64,000 nucleotides of DNA, taken from assembly GCF_900169365.1 (NCBI RefSeq), contig NZ_FXZH01000009.1, positions 88,234-152,233 on the forward strand. The letters run 5' to 3'. This stretch comes from Brevibacterium sp. 239c. GTDB lineage: Bacteria; Actinomycetota; Actinomycetes; Actinomycetales; Brevibacteriaceae. Position numbers and translations under genes: made by a program. This document shows positions 1-8,250 of the stretch, piece by piece; position 1 is the first letter of the stretch; the number at the start of each line of letters is the position of its first letter. Below the pieces are notes generated by a model. That model was not told where the DNA came from. It did no database searches and was given only the letters and a program-made list of their open reading frames with translations.

Positions 1-46
1 CCCCCGCGAGCAGCTTCGCGCCGATTCCCTCAGTCACTTCATCCAT
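1..46 (-). CDS. Possible 5' end of a gene truncated by the window edge
   Basis: On the minus strand an ATG at 46 opens a frame that stays open to the window edge, starting M-D-E-V-T-E-G-I-G. It is divergent from the TetR gene at 144, leaving a spacer of about 100 bp, which is a normal divergent layout. There is no good Shine-Dalgarno sequence and only 15 codons are visible, so this could be chance. No product can be assigned. Confidence 0.25.
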   Translation of the reverse strand, partial: MDEVTEGIGAKLLAG

Positions 47-106
47 ACTCGTATTCCATCACGAGCCACGGACATGAGGGCGATGTGGCCGAGGTCGAGC
101 GCGTTG

Positions 107-117
107 CCGGGACCCGG
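107..117. promoter_or_regulatory. Short palindrome upstream of the TetR gene
   Basis: CCGGG-A-CCCGG lies about 15 bp upstream of the -10 box of the TetR regulator gene. TetR proteins often repress their own promoter through palindromes, so this is a possible autoregulatory site, but it is short and GC-only, and chance is likely. Confidence 0.2.
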
Positions 118-131
118 ACTAGGTTTTCGCG

Positions 132-137
132 TAGCAT
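132..137 (+). promoter_or_regulatory. -10 box of the TetR gene, leaderless
   Basis: TAGCAT ends 6 nt before the ATG at 144. With transcription starting 6-7 nt after a -10 box, the mRNA would begin at the start codon. No Shine-Dalgarno sequence is present between box and ATG. Confidence 0.55.
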
Positions 138-143
138 GATGGG

Positions 144-737
144 ATGTCGAGTCCGCAACAAAGATTGCCCCGTGAACAGCGCCGTGACCAGTTGGTGGGG
201 GTGGCACGTTCTGTCTTCGCAACCCGCGGATACCGGACCACCTCAATGGACACGATCGCCGAGGCGGCTGGCGTCTCAAAGCCTGTCCTCTACCAGCACT
301 TCGCATCGAAGCAAGACCTCTACCTGGCGCTCATCGACGATTCCGCCGCGCACCTCGACACGGCCCTCGATGTCGCGATCGGATCGACCGATGATCCCCA
401 TGAGAAGGTCCGTGCCACATATCGTTCCTACTTCGAATTCGTCGTCTCCCACCGCGAAGAATTCGTCATCCTCTTCAACTCAGATGTCTACGAACCCGAG
501 GCACAGCAGCGAATCCGCAACCTGCGTGAACGCACCGCCTCCCGTGTCATGTCTGCACTGAAGAGCTACACCGATCTTGATGACATCCAGGCTCGAATGC
601 TGTGCCGGACGCTCATCGGCACCGCCGAGGTCGTCGTCAAACAGCTTGAGACGACGCCGGAGATCGACGTCGACACCGCCGTCAGCCTGCTCACACAGAT
701 GAGCTGGGGCGGACTCCAGTCCTTCACTACGAAGTGA
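144..737 (+). CDS. TetR/AcrR family transcriptional regulator
   Basis: A 197-residue TetR-type repressor. The N-terminal helix-turn-helix is clear at about residues 15-60: a V-F-A-T-R-G-Y-R-T-T-S-M-D-T-I-A-E-A-A-G-V-S stretch followed by the typical L-Y-Q-H-F-A-S-K-Q-D-L-Y recognition-helix end. The C-terminal helical ligand domain is variable, so the effector cannot be inferred. The gene stands before DUF3107, a ferritin-like gene and a RhlE-like helicase; the same order surrounds Rv3208 in M. tuberculosis as I recall, which suggests the orthologous, broadly conserved actinobacterial regulator. The start is set by the -10 box at 132-137, which predicts a leaderless message. Confidence 0.9.
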   Translation: MSSPQQRLPREQRRDQLVGVARSVFATRGYRTTSMDTIAEAAGVSKPVLYQHFASKQDLYLALIDDSAAHLDTALDVAIGSTDDPHEKVRATYRSYFEFVVSHREEFVILFNSDVYEPEAQQRIRNLRERTASRVMSALKSYTDLDDIQARMLCRTLIGTAEVVVKQLETTPEIDVDTAVSLLTQMSWGGLQSFTTK

Positions 738-828
738 CTGGGAACTCTGACCTGATGAGGGAAGAAAACACGTCTCCGCTGACGTTATGCTGAACACGAA
801 TCACACCACGACCTGTACAAGGAGCACA

Positions 829-1050
829 ATGGAAATCAAGATCGGCGTCAAGCAGTCACCACGCGAAATCGTCATGGATTCCGACGAGACACCGAAGGAT
901 CTGGCCGCACGCTTGGAAGAATCCGTCAAGGCCGATTCGCTGCTGTCCTTCACAGACCAGAAGGGCCGCCAGGTCTTCGTCCCGGCATCGGCTTTGGCCT
1001 ATGTGGAGATCGGCACGGAAACTGCCCGTCGCGTCGGCTTCGGAGCCTGA
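829..1050 (+). CDS. DUF3107 family small protein
   Basis: A 73-residue protein of the actinobacterial DUF3107 family (Rv3208A/TB9.4-like). It begins M-E-I-K-I-G-V-K and has a beta-rich pattern ending in a conserved A-R-R-V-G-F-G. The reading frame is open from 787, but the ATG at 829 is preceded by a good AAGGAG ribosome-binding site 5-6 nt upstream and matches the family's N-terminus, so the longer start is rejected. Function is unknown. It follows the TetR gene by about 90 bp and is closed by a very strong hairpin at 1109-1157. Confidence 0.88.
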   Translation: MEIKIGVKQSPREIVMDSDETPKDLAARLEESVKADSLLSFTDQKGRQVFVPASALAYVEIGTETARRVGFGA

Positions 1051-1108
1051 ACGACTGCCTGCGCAGAGCATCGTGCACGGCTGAACACCGCGTCTCGGTG
1101 AATTCCCC

Positions 1109-1157
1109 GTGAATAGGCTGGGGGCCCGGTTTCTCACCGGGCCCCCAGCCTATTCAC
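1109..1157. terminator. Very long perfect bidirectional terminator hairpin
   Basis: Two 22-nt arms (1109-1130 and 1136-1157) are perfect reverse complements around a 5-nt loop (TTCTC). It lies between the convergent DUF3107 (+) and ferritin-like (-) genes, so it can end transcription from both sides. Confidence 0.9.
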
Positions 1158-1176
1158 GTACCGGAATCGCGGAGCC

Positions 1177-1809
1177 TCAGGCGACGAGTCCCAGAGCCGA
1201 CATCCGCTTCGAATGATTGGCCGTCACCGCAGGAATCGATGCCACCACCGATTCCTCGTCGATGCCGAGAAACGGGTCGGTGAGAAGGTTGCGTGCACGC
1301 CCCAGGGTCTCGGCCACAAGCTTGCGTCCCCACAGCGCCAGACGCGAGGCCAGCTGGGTGTCGGCAGCCACGTCTGCAGTCAGACGATTGCGCACATATT
1401 CGGTCGCACGTGTATCATCGAGAATTGTAATTGCCAGGCTGTATCCGGGTTCGCTGAGCTCATTCACGGCCGTGCGGTAGAAGTCATTCATGATTCCGTC
1501 GAAGACGAATCCCTTCATGAGACTTTCGTGCCAGTCACGAGGACGAGTCCGTTCAGCCAGCACGGAGAAGGTCGGCTCGAAATGCTGACAGAGCTCGACC
1601 GCATCCTGGCCCAATCGACTGATGTGCTGCGAGAGCTCTTCGAAGTTCGCAAAGGACAGAGAGGCCAGCCGCGCCAAAGTGACTTTATCGTCCATGTGCA
1701 CAGCGGTGGTTGCGTTGGTGGCCATTCGTTCGAAAGCGGTCAGCTCGCCGAACGCCAGAAGCGCGAGCGTAGCAGCATTATTACCGGCCAATGGGGCAGA
1801 ATCGGGCAT
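1177..1809 (-). CDS. Ferritin-like fold protein (MiaE/Rv3210c-like)
   Basis: A 210-residue, almost fully helical protein related to the ferritin-like domain proteins of actinobacteria (Rv3210c type, sometimes annotated as a tRNA hydroxylase-like fold). Glu/His positions are spread as in a diiron helix bundle: E17 and E21 in F-G-E-L-T-A-F-E-R, then E-E-L-S-Q-H and H-E-S-L-M-K-G. Whether it binds metal cannot be shown from sequence alone. The start ATG at 1809 sits 6 nt after TACTCT (1816-1821), a leaderless arrangement. It is divergent from the helicase gene by 62 bp, an order conserved with Rv3210c/rhlE. The substrate is unknown. Confidence 0.75.
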   Translation of the reverse strand: MPDSAPLAGNNAATLALLAFGELTAFERMATNATTAVHMDDKVTLARLASLSFANFEELSQHISRLGQDAVELCQHFEPTFSVLAERTRPRDWHESLMKGFVFDGIMNDFYRTAVNELSEPGYSLAITILDDTRATEYVRNRLTADVAADTQLASRLALWGRKLVAETLGRARNLLTDPFLGIDEESVVASIPAVTANHSKRMSALGLVA

Positions 1810-1815
1810 AACTCA

Positions 1816-1821
1816 AGAGTA
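1816..1821 (-). promoter_or_regulatory. -10 box of the ferritin-like gene, leaderless
   Basis: On the minus strand TACTCT ends 6 nt before the ATG at 1809, predicting transcription from the start codon. Confidence 0.5.
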
Positions 1822-1871
1822 CCGGTTCACGACCATGACGAGCGCGAAGGCGCTAAAAGGAGTTTTGAAAC

Positions 1872-3341
1872 ATGGCGGAGACAGAACCAGATTTCGCTGA
1901 ACTTGGAGTTGCTGGACCGATCGTGGCCGCGCTGGCTGCCAAGGGCATCACCCACCCCTTCCCGATCCAGGCGATGACACTGCCGGTGGCACTGTCCGGA
2001 GCCGACATCATCGGACAGGCGAAGACCGGAACCGGCAAGACGCTGGGCTTCGGCATTCCTCTGCTCCAGCGTGTCATGGGCAAGAATGAAGACGGGTCTG
2101 CCCCGGTCGATCCCGAGAACACGCCCGAGATGGTGTCCGACTCGAGTGAGACACGCCTCCCCCAGGCTCTCGTTGTCGTCCCCACACGTGAGCTCGCGAA
2201 GCAGGTCGCTGCCGACCTCGTCACCGCATCCACTCAGCGTGACATCGACATCATGACCATTTACGGCGGCATGGACTTCGACCCGCAGATCAAGAAGCTC
2301 AAATCGGGTGTCGATGTCGTCGTCGGCACTCCCGGCCGCCTCCTCGACCTCTACGGGCGCAAGGTCCTTAGGTTGCACAAGGTCCGCACGGTCGTCCTCG
2401 ACGAGGCTGATGAGATGCTCGACCTCGGGTTCCTGCCCGACGTTGAGAAGATCATCAACGCTGTGCCCGCACACCGCCAGACGATGCTCTTCTCCGCCAC
2501 CATGCCCGGCGCGGTCATCACCTTGGCCCGCCGCTACATGAGCCGCCCGACACATATTCGCGCCCACGACAACGAAGACCTGTCACTGCTGGGCAAGAAC
2601 ACACAACAGTTCGTCTACCGCGCCCACTCCATGGACAAGAGCGAACTCGTCGCCCGCATGCTGCAGGCCGAGGGACGCGGACGCACCATCATCTTCACCC
2701 GCACCAAGCGCACCGCAGACAAGCTCGCCGCCGAACTCGGCGACCGTGGCTTCCAGGTCAAGCCCCTGCACGGCGACCTCGGCCAGGCCCAGCGTGAGAA
2801 GGCACTGAAGTCCTTCCGCGACGGTCAGGTCGACGTCCTCGTGGCCACCGATGTTGCGGCCCGCGGAATCGACATCGACGATGTCACCCACGTCGTGAAC
2901 TACCAGTGCCCTGACGATGAGAAGACCTACGTCCACCGCATCGGCCGCACCGGTCGTGCCGGCAACAAGGGCATCGCCGTGACCCTGGTCGACTGGGACG
3001 ACATGCCTCGCTGGCGTCTGATCAACAAGGCTCTCGGAATCGACCATGACGAACCGGCCGAGACCTACTCGACCTCACCGCACTTCTTCACCGACCTCTC
3101 CATTCCGAAGGGAACGAAGGGGCGCCTGCGCAGGCAGCAGACCGAAGGCTCCGACGACCACACAGGTCCCAAGAAATCTGAATCGCGGCGAGGCGGTTCC
3201 TCGAACCGCAGCGGTTCTTCCGCAGGCGACGAAGCACCGAAGAAGCCACGCCGCAGCCGTGAACGTCGACGCACCCGCGGCGGCAAGCCTGTGGGACGCA
3301 CGTCAAGCGCCCCCAGCGAAGGCCAGAACTCCGCGGAATAG
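1872..3341 (+). CDS. rhlE: DEAD-box ATP-dependent RNA helicase, RhlE type
   Basis: A 489-residue RNA helicase that remodels RNA duplexes in ribosome assembly or RNA decay. Motifs in order: Q-motif F-P-I-Q (30-33), Walker A A-K-T-G-T-G-K-T (50-57), P-T-R-E-L-A (motif Ia), T-P-G-R (motif Ib), D-E-A-D (177-180), S-A-T (208-210), and the C-terminal RecA domain ending with H-R-I-G-R-T-G-R. A basic, disordered tail rich in Arg, Ser and Lys starts near residue 420 and probably binds RNA. The start has an AAGGAG site about 9 nt upstream, so unlike its neighbours it is made from a leadered mRNA. Followed by a strong terminator at 3368-3408. Confidence 0.95.
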   Translation: MAETEPDFAELGVAGPIVAALAAKGITHPFPIQAMTLPVALSGADIIGQAKTGTGKTLGFGIPLLQRVMGKNEDGSAPVDPENTPEMVSDSSETRLPQALVVVPTRELAKQVAADLVTASTQRDIDIMTIYGGMDFDPQIKKLKSGVDVVVGTPGRLLDLYGRKVLRLHKVRTVVLDEADEMLDLGFLPDVEKIINAVPAHRQTMLFSATMPGAVITLARRYMSRPTHIRAHDNEDLSLLGKNTQQFVYRAHSMDKSELVARMLQAEGRGRTIIFTRTKRTADKLAAELGDRGFQVKPLHGDLGQAQREKALKSFRDGQVDVLVATDVAARGIDIDDVTHVVNYQCPDDEKTYVHRIGRTGRAGNKGIAVTLVDWDDMPRWRLINKALGIDHDEPAETYSTSPHFFTDLSIPKGTKGRLRRQQTEGSDDHTGPKKSESRRGGSSNRSGSSAGDEAPKKPRRSRERRRTRGGKPVGRTSSAPSEGQNSAE

Positions 3342-3367
3342 GGACTTCGTCTAAGCACGTCACAGCC

Positions 3368-3408
3368 GAACGAGCGGCCCCGACCACACCGGCCGGGGCC
3401 GCTCGTTC
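3368..3408 (+). terminator. Terminator after the DEAD-box helicase gene
   Basis: A 15-bp GC-rich perfect stem (3368-3382 with 3394-3408) and 11-nt loop, 26 bp after the helicase stop codon. Confidence 0.85.
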
Positions 3409-3476
3409 ATATTGCGTTCAATTCGTGCCCAGACAATGGCTGAGCCTATGTCGTCTAGCATGAACGCGAGTGAGTT

Positions 3477-4583
3477 TTGTTCGGTTCACACCCACCGGAT
3501 GCGGAGTCCTTCGAAGCACCACCACCGGATGGCATCCGCCCCCAGACACGGCCTCAGGAATTCCCCCTCGCTTCCCAAGGCCACCGCCACGACGTCGATG
3601 TCATGCGGGTCCTGGCCGGACTGACTGTGATGGTCGGACATTCCGGTGGTGTCCTCATCGGACGCGGTGAGGCCGAAGAGAGCAGTCACGCCTGGCTGTT
3701 GGGCCACCTCGCCGAGGCGGTCAATCCGTGGGCGGTGCCGATGTTCTTCATGATCGCCGGCTGGGCGACCCTGGTGGGTGCACCCCCGCGGTCAGGCGCG
3801 AAAGTTTGGGATCGCATCATCCGTCATTTCGTGCCGCTGTTCGCGTGGTCGATCATCTTCATCCTCGGCTTCAATCTCTTCGACACTGACAGTGTCGATG
3901 TGCGACACGACCTGGTCAGAACCTTCCTCGAAGCCGACCGTCCTGCCTTCCACCTCTGGTATCTCTACGCTTATATCCCACTCATCCTCGTCTTCGGAAC
4001 TCTCGTGCTGTTCTGGCGCGGGCAGCGGCCGTGGAAGCTCGCAGCCCTGGCCGTCGTCTTGGCCGGCTCGAGCGTCTGGGCGCCGTTCGTGCTTGAGCAG
4101 CTCGGTTCCAGTCAGGACGCCTGGAGGTGGGGTTTTGCGACCTACCAGGTGGTGTACTTCTGCATGGGTGCATTCTTCATCCACTATGCAAAGGATCTGC
4201 GACCACCCAGGTGGACCCTCGTGCTCGCTTTCGGAGTCTGCGCAGCTGGGGTCTTCTTTTGGGAATCGGACTATTCGTACCCGATTGCCAATGCCAACCC
4301 GCTCATCGTGGGACTGGCGGTCAGCGTCATCCTCATCATCTCCCGCATCGAACTGGGAGAGCGCACGAAACGGTTCTTCACGAAACTGGCTGGTGCCTCA
4401 TTCGGTGCTTTCCTCGTCCATGTCTTCTTCCTCGAGCTCTTCTTCGAGCGCCTCTTCGTCGTCGATGCCTCGCCCCTGCTGCTGGTTGTGCAGTATGTGG
4501 GCTATCTCGGCCTGACCGCGGTCTTGTCCTACGCACTCAGCTTGGCGTGGGGAAAGCTGCGCCTGCGCAGAATCCTCGGGTGA
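3477..4583 (+). CDS. Acyltransferase 3 family membrane protein
   Basis: A 368-residue integral membrane acyltransferase (Acyl_transf_3, PF01757 type) that moves acyl groups onto extracellular sugars or lipids. The family opening is seen at residues 38-52: D-V-D-V-M-R-V-L-A-G-L followed by M-V-G-H-S with the conserved His. About ten hydrophobic segments follow, and a short basic C-terminus. The start is unsure: a TTG at 3477 is the only start codon that keeps the whole family N-terminus; the first in-frame ATG (3603) would cut the first motif. A TAGCAT -10 candidate lies at 3456-3461. The acceptor is unknown. The gene stands alone, converging with the PHP gene. Confidence 0.8.
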   Translation: MFGSHPPDAESFEAPPPDGIRPQTRPQEFPLASQGHRHDVDVMRVLAGLTVMVGHSGGVLIGRGEAEESSHAWLLGHLAEAVNPWAVPMFFMIAGWATLVGAPPRSGAKVWDRIIRHFVPLFAWSIIFILGFNLFDTDSVDVRHDLVRTFLEADRPAFHLWYLYAYIPLILVFGTLVLFWRGQRPWKLAALAVVLAGSSVWAPFVLEQLGSSQDAWRWGFATYQVVYFCMGAFFIHYAKDLRPPRWTLVLAFGVCAAGVFFWESDYSYPIANANPLIVGLAVSVILIISRIELGERTKRFFTKLAGASFGAFLVHVFFLELFFERLFVVDASPLLLVVQYVGYLGLTAVLSYALSLAWGKLRLRRILG

Positions 4584-4592
4584 GGTCGGTGC

Positions 4593-5450
4593 TCAGCCCT
4601 GAATGAAGTCGACTCCCCCAGGACGGGAGTTCGCACGATCGAGGAGCTTTGCGAACATGTGGTCCGTCGTCACGTGCTCACCCAGCCGGTTGGGCTTTCC
4701 AGTGCCGTGATAATCACTCGACCCGGTGATGATGAGATCATGCTCGTTCGCGAGCCTGCGCATGATCTCGCGTTCGTTCGGCGGGTTGTCTCGATGATCG
4801 ACCTCAAGACCGTCGAGACCGACGGCGATGAATTCGGCCATCGCCGTATCGGGGACGACCAGTCCGCGCATTGCGGCGCGCGGGTGGGCGAAGACGGAGA
4901 CTCCCCCGGCCTCTCGAATCAGTGAGATGGCCGTGATGGGATCGATCGTCGGCAGACTGACATGGTATTTGCCGTGGCTGGACAGGATCGAGCCGAAGGC
5001 TTCGGTGCGCGACTCGACGATTCCGGCGGCGACCAGAGCGTCGGCGATATGAGGTCGACCGATCGTCGCATCTTCACCGGAGACTGCGAGAACCGCGTCC
5101 ATGTCGATTGGGTAGTCCTCTGCGAGACGATCGATGATGAGGTGAGTGCGATCAATCCGGGCGCGTCGGGTCTCCTCGACCACCGCGGCCAAACCGGTGT
5201 CATAGGGGTCGTGGAGGTAGGACAGCAGGTGCACGCTGATTCCCTCGTGTCGACACGAGATCTCCATTCCCCGGACCAGACCCAGACCGTAGACCCTGGC
5301 GGCAGCTTCCGCTGGCGCCCACCCGGCGGTGGAATCATGGTCCGTGAGGCCGAGCACGTCGATGCCTTCCATCGACGCTTCGGACATAAGTTCGGACGGG
5401 GTTTGAGTCCCGTCCGAGAACGCAGTGTGCACATGGAGATCAATGACCAT
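4593..5450 (-). CDS. PHP domain phosphoesterase (RNase AM/TrpH-like)
   Basis: A 285-residue PHP-fold metal-dependent phosphoesterase. Motif I D-L-H-V-H-T (4-9), motif II L-T-D-H-D (35-39), motif III around F-A-H-P-R, and motif IV S-S-D-Y-H-G near the C-terminus supply the His/Asp metal ligands. Relatives act on nucleoside 3',5'-bisphosphates or trim RNA 5' ends; the closest role here is inferred. The ATG at 5450 lies 6 nt after TAGACT (5457-5462), a leaderless start. It is divergent from aminopeptidase P, and the 24-bp palindrome at 5495-5518 lies between the two promoters. Confidence 0.88.
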   Translation of the reverse strand: MVIDLHVHTAFSDGTQTPSELMSEASMEGIDVLGLTDHDSTAGWAPAEAAARVYGLGLVRGMEISCRHEGISVHLLSYLHDPYDTGLAAVVEETRRARIDRTHLIIDRLAEDYPIDMDAVLAVSGEDATIGRPHIADALVAAGIVESRTEAFGSILSSHGKYHVSLPTIDPITAISLIREAGGVSVFAHPRAAMRGLVVPDTAMAEFIAVGLDGLEVDHRDNPPNEREIMRRLANEHDLIITGSSDYHGTGKPNRLGEHVTTDHMFAKLLDRANSRPGGVDFIQG

Positions 5451-5456
5451 GCACCC

Positions 5457-5462
5457 AGTCTA
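5457..5462 (-). promoter_or_regulatory. -10 box of the PHP gene, leaderless
   Basis: TAGACT on the minus strand, 6 nt upstream of the ATG at 5450. Confidence 0.5.
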
Positions 5463-5494
5463 TCCGCTGTCACCGAGGAAGCTCATCCTCGTTC

Positions 5495-5518
5495 AGGCTC
5501 TGCCTGCAGGCAGAGCCT
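5495..5518. promoter_or_regulatory. 24-bp perfect palindrome, candidate operator
   Basis: A gapless palindrome with half-site AGGCTCTGCCTG. Its last base is the first T of the TAGAAT -10 box of the aminopeptidase P gene, so it fills the -35/-10 spacer. For the divergent PHP gene it lies about 45-68 bp upstream of the start. Position and symmetry fit a repressor operator; the regulator is unknown. As RNA on a read-through transcript it could also form a hairpin. Confidence 0.6.
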
Positions 5519-5523
5519 AGAAT
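5518..5523 (+). promoter_or_regulatory. -10 box of aminopeptidase P gene, leaderless
   Basis: TAGAAT ends 6 nt before the ATG at 5530. Overlaps the edge of the 24-bp palindrome. Confidence 0.55.
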
Positions 5524-5529
5524 GGAAGC

Positions 5530-7044
5530 ATGACAGCCCAGAATGAAGATAGCACCGACACGACCCAGGCCCTCGACGATCGCGTCAACAACCGCTCCCA
5601 CCGCCCCAATTCGCAAGCATTCCGCGATTTCGTCGCCGAGGGGTGGGACCGCACGCCGCTAGACGCTCAGGCTCTTGCCGCAGCCGGGTTCACTCCCGAA
5701 CGGCGGGCACAGGTCTCCGCGGCCTTCCCCGGTGAACGACTCGTCATCCCAGCCGGCGGTCACAAGGTGCGCTCAAACGACACCGACTACCGGTTCCGCG
5801 CCCACTCTGCATTCATCCACCTGACCGGACTCGAGGCCGACTCTGAGCCCGACGCCGTCCTCGTCTTCGAGCCCGAGGACGACACCCACAACGTGACCTT
5901 GTACTTCCGCCCCCGCGCAGGGTCGGACACCGTCGAGTTCTTTTCCGACTCCCGGTACGGCGAATACTGGGTCGGACCCCGCGCCGACCTCGAAGCGATG
6001 TCGACGATGACAGGTATCGCCACCGAGAGCTCGGCCACAGTCGACGACGCGATCACCAAAGACCTCGGCGCGATCTCCGTTCGACTGGTCCGCCAGGCCG
6101 ATGCCCGCATCGACTCTGTCATCGACGTCGCCCGCACCCAGGTGCAGGCCGATCTCGAGATCTCCGAAGCTGGCGATGCCGAGCTGACACAGCTGCTGTC
6201 CGAGCTGCGACTGATCAAGGACGAGCATGAGGTGAAGGCTCTGCGTGAAGCCGTGGCCATCACCCGCTCCGGCTTCGACAACGTCGTCGCCGCACTGCCC
6301 GATGCACTCGCCCATCGACGCGGCGAACGCATCATCGAGACTGCATTCGAAACCGCTGCCCGCTCCGATGGCAACGGCATCGGCTACGACACGATCGCGG
6401 CCGCAGGCAATCACGCCTGCACCTTGCACTGGATCCGCAATGACGGTGCGGTGCAGGCCGGGGATCTCGTCCTCGTCGATGCCGGCGCAGAGGCGGATTC
6501 CCTCTACACCGCCGACATCACCCGCACTCTCCCGGTTTCCGGAACCTTCACCGAGGTCCAGGCGAAGATCTACGATGCCGTCCTCGACGCTTCGGATGCG
6601 GCCTTCGCTGTCGCCGCTGATCACGTCAACCGTGAGGTCAAGTTCCGCGAAATCCACGGAGCGGCGATGGAGGTCATCGCCGCCCGTCTCGAAGAATTCG
6701 GCATCCTGCCGGTCTCTGCGGCCCAGTCGCTGTCGCCGGAAGGCCAGCATCACCGCCGGTGGATGGTGCACGGAACCAGCCACCACCTGGGACTCGACGT
6801 CCACGACTGTGCGCAGGCTCGGGCCGAGATGTATCTCGATGCAGTGCTCGAACCCGGCATGGTCTTCACGATCGAGCCCGGGTTGTACTTCAAGACCGAT
6901 GACCTGCTCCTGCCCGAAGAATTCCGCGGCAACGGTGTCCGCATCGAAGACGACGTGCTCGTCACCGCAGATGGGGTCGAGAACCTCTCGGCCGACTTCC
7001 CGCGCACCCGCGCCGAGGTAGAGGCTTGGGTCCAGGGACGATGA
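5530..7044 (+). CDS. pepP: Xaa-Pro aminopeptidase (aminopeptidase P, M24B)
   Basis: A 504-residue cytoplasmic metallopeptidase that removes N-terminal residues next to proline. An N-terminal AMP_N domain (about residues 45-180, with F-R-A-H-S-A-F and the Y-W-V-G region) precedes the pita-bread catalytic domain (about 230-500). The five metal ligands are visible: Asp in L-V-D-A-G (near 316), Asp in T-A-D-I-T-R-T (near 327), His in S-H-H-L-G-L-D-V-H-D (near 418), Glu in F-T-I-E-P-G (near 447) and Glu in V-R-I-E-D-D (near 478). The start fits a leaderless message. The stop overlaps the start of the next peptidase gene (ATGA), so the two are coupled and probably serve peptide breakdown together. 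Confidence 0.95.
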   Translation: MTAQNEDSTDTTQALDDRVNNRSHRPNSQAFRDFVAEGWDRTPLDAQALAAAGFTPERRAQVSAAFPGERLVIPAGGHKVRSNDTDYRFRAHSAFIHLTGLEADSEPDAVLVFEPEDDTHNVTLYFRPRAGSDTVEFFSDSRYGEYWVGPRADLEAMSTMTGIATESSATVDDAITKDLGAISVRLVRQADARIDSVIDVARTQVQADLEISEAGDAELTQLLSELRLIKDEHEVKALREAVAITRSGFDNVVAALPDALAHRRGERIIETAFETAARSDGNGIGYDTIAAAGNHACTLHWIRNDGAVQAGDLVLVDAGAEADSLYTADITRTLPVSGTFTEVQAKIYDAVLDASDAAFAVAADHVNREVKFREIHGAAMEVIAARLEEFGILPVSAAQSLSPEGQHHRRWMVHGTSHHLGLDVHDCAQARAEMYLDAVLEPGMVFTIEPGLYFKTDDLLLPEEFRGNGVRIEDDVLVTADGVENLSADFPRTRAEVEAWVQGR

Positions 7045-8117
7045 ACGCAGGCCCGATACGGGGTCGGGGCATCCTGGAGATCCCGGGGATCGCTGTGGGC
7101 CACGCCGGTCAGTTCGCCCCGCATCGGCTGACCGGCGTCACCGCCGTACTGCCTCCCCCAGGAGCGCAGGTCGGCGTCGACGTCCGCGGCGGCGGGCCAG
7201 CCACCCATGAAACGGACGTCATCGCCCCCGGCACCCATTCCTACGGTGCCGATGCGATCGTCCTCACCGGGGGCTCGGCACTGGGACTGCAGTCTGTCAG
7301 CGGTGTCGTTGCCACCCTCGCCGAGGCGGGGCGTGGATTCCCCGCCCCAGGACTTGCGGACACGGTCATTCCCCTCGTCCCGGCGGCCGCTATCTTCGAT
7401 CTCGGGCGCGGCGATGGGACGGCCCGTCCGCCCACACACGACGACGGCGTCGCTGCGGCTCATAGCGCTCTGCAGCCAACCCACGAAGGGGCAGAGCCAA
7501 TTTCGGTCAGGGGCAGCCTCGGCGCCGGTCTTGGTGCTCGATCGGGAATGCAGACCATGCGCAGCTCATTGGGTTCGGTCTCGATCCGACTGCCCAGCGG
7601 GTACATTGTCGCCGCGCTTGTGGTGGCCAACCCGCTCGGGACGATCGGCACCCCCGATGGCACGCTGTGGGCGCACCCACTTCTGCGCTCCTATGGGTTC
7701 GATCTGCCCGGGATCGGGCACCTGCCCGCGGCCCCCGTATCCACGGCGGAGGCCACCTCGGCGAAGAACACGACCATCGCCATCGTCGCCACGAACGCCA
7801 CCTTGGATCCGGCCCAGGTCACCCGCATGGCCTCAGGTGCTCACGCCGGCATCGCGCGGGCAGTCCACCCCTCGCACACGCTCTTCGATGGCGACACCGT
7901 CTTCTCCATCGCGACTGGTGAGGTCGACCTGCCTACAGACTTCGCGGCCTCGACACTCGACCAGGTCTCGATCACCGCCGCGGCAGCGGATGCCCTGAGC
8001 TTGGCCGTCATCGACGCTCACGTCGCTGCCGCACCGGTGGAGGACTCGTGGGACCAGCCACCGACACTCAGCGACATCGCCCCCGAGTTTGCACAGGCTT
8101 TCGCCGCATTGGACTGA
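7041..8117 (+). CDS. P1 family peptidase (DmpA/NylC-type Ntn hydrolase)
   Basis: A 358-residue self-processing N-terminal-nucleophile hydrolase of the P1 (DmpA, BapA, NylC) family, which act as D-aminopeptidases, beta-aminopeptidases or amide hydrolases. The autocleavage site is visible as K-N-T-T-I, predicting Asn243/Thr244 cleavage with Thr244 as nucleophile; F-D-G-D-T (D283, D285) matches the acidic pair seen in NylC. Glycine-rich L-T-G-G-S-A-L-G-L is typical. The ATG at 7041 overlaps the stop of pepP by ATGA, favouring it over a TTG at 7026. It ends before a 21-bp terminator stem. The substrate is unknown. Confidence 0.9.
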   Translation: MNAGPIRGRGILEIPGIAVGHAGQFAPHRLTGVTAVLPPPGAQVGVDVRGGGPATHETDVIAPGTHSYGADAIVLTGGSALGLQSVSGVVATLAEAGRGFPAPGLADTVIPLVPAAAIFDLGRGDGTARPPTHDDGVAAAHSALQPTHEGAEPISVRGSLGAGLGARSGMQTMRSSLGSVSIRLPSGYIVAALVVANPLGTIGTPDGTLWAHPLLRSYGFDLPGIGHLPAAPVSTAEATSAKNTTIAIVATNATLDPAQVTRMASGAHAGIARAVHPSHTLFDGDTVFSIATGEVDLPTDFAASTLDQVSITAAAADALSLAVIDAHVAAAPVEDSWDQPPTLSDIAPEFAQAFAALD

Positions 8118-8163
8118 GCAGATCACGGCGGCGACTTGACCGACTGACTGGCTGCAGACTGAA

Positions 8164-8208
8164 ACAGGGGCGGGCGCCGACATCGATGATGTTGGTGCCC
8201 GTCCCTGT
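8164..8208. terminator. Bidirectional terminator hairpin
   Basis: A continuous 21-bp stem (8164-8184 with 8188-8208, three G-U pairs) with a 3-nt loop, between the convergent P1 peptidase (+) and metallophosphatase (-) genes. Confidence 0.85.
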
Positions 8209-8250
8209 CCTATGCGAATCAAGCTCAACCGATTCGCTCAAAGGAATCTC

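Noticed and set aside
85..561. 158-codon plus-strand frame overlapping the TetR gene
   Set aside because: Ser/Arg/Thr-rich out-of-frame translation with no family features.
787..828. Upstream start for DUF3107
   Set aside because: The AAGGAG site and the family N-terminus point to ATG 829.
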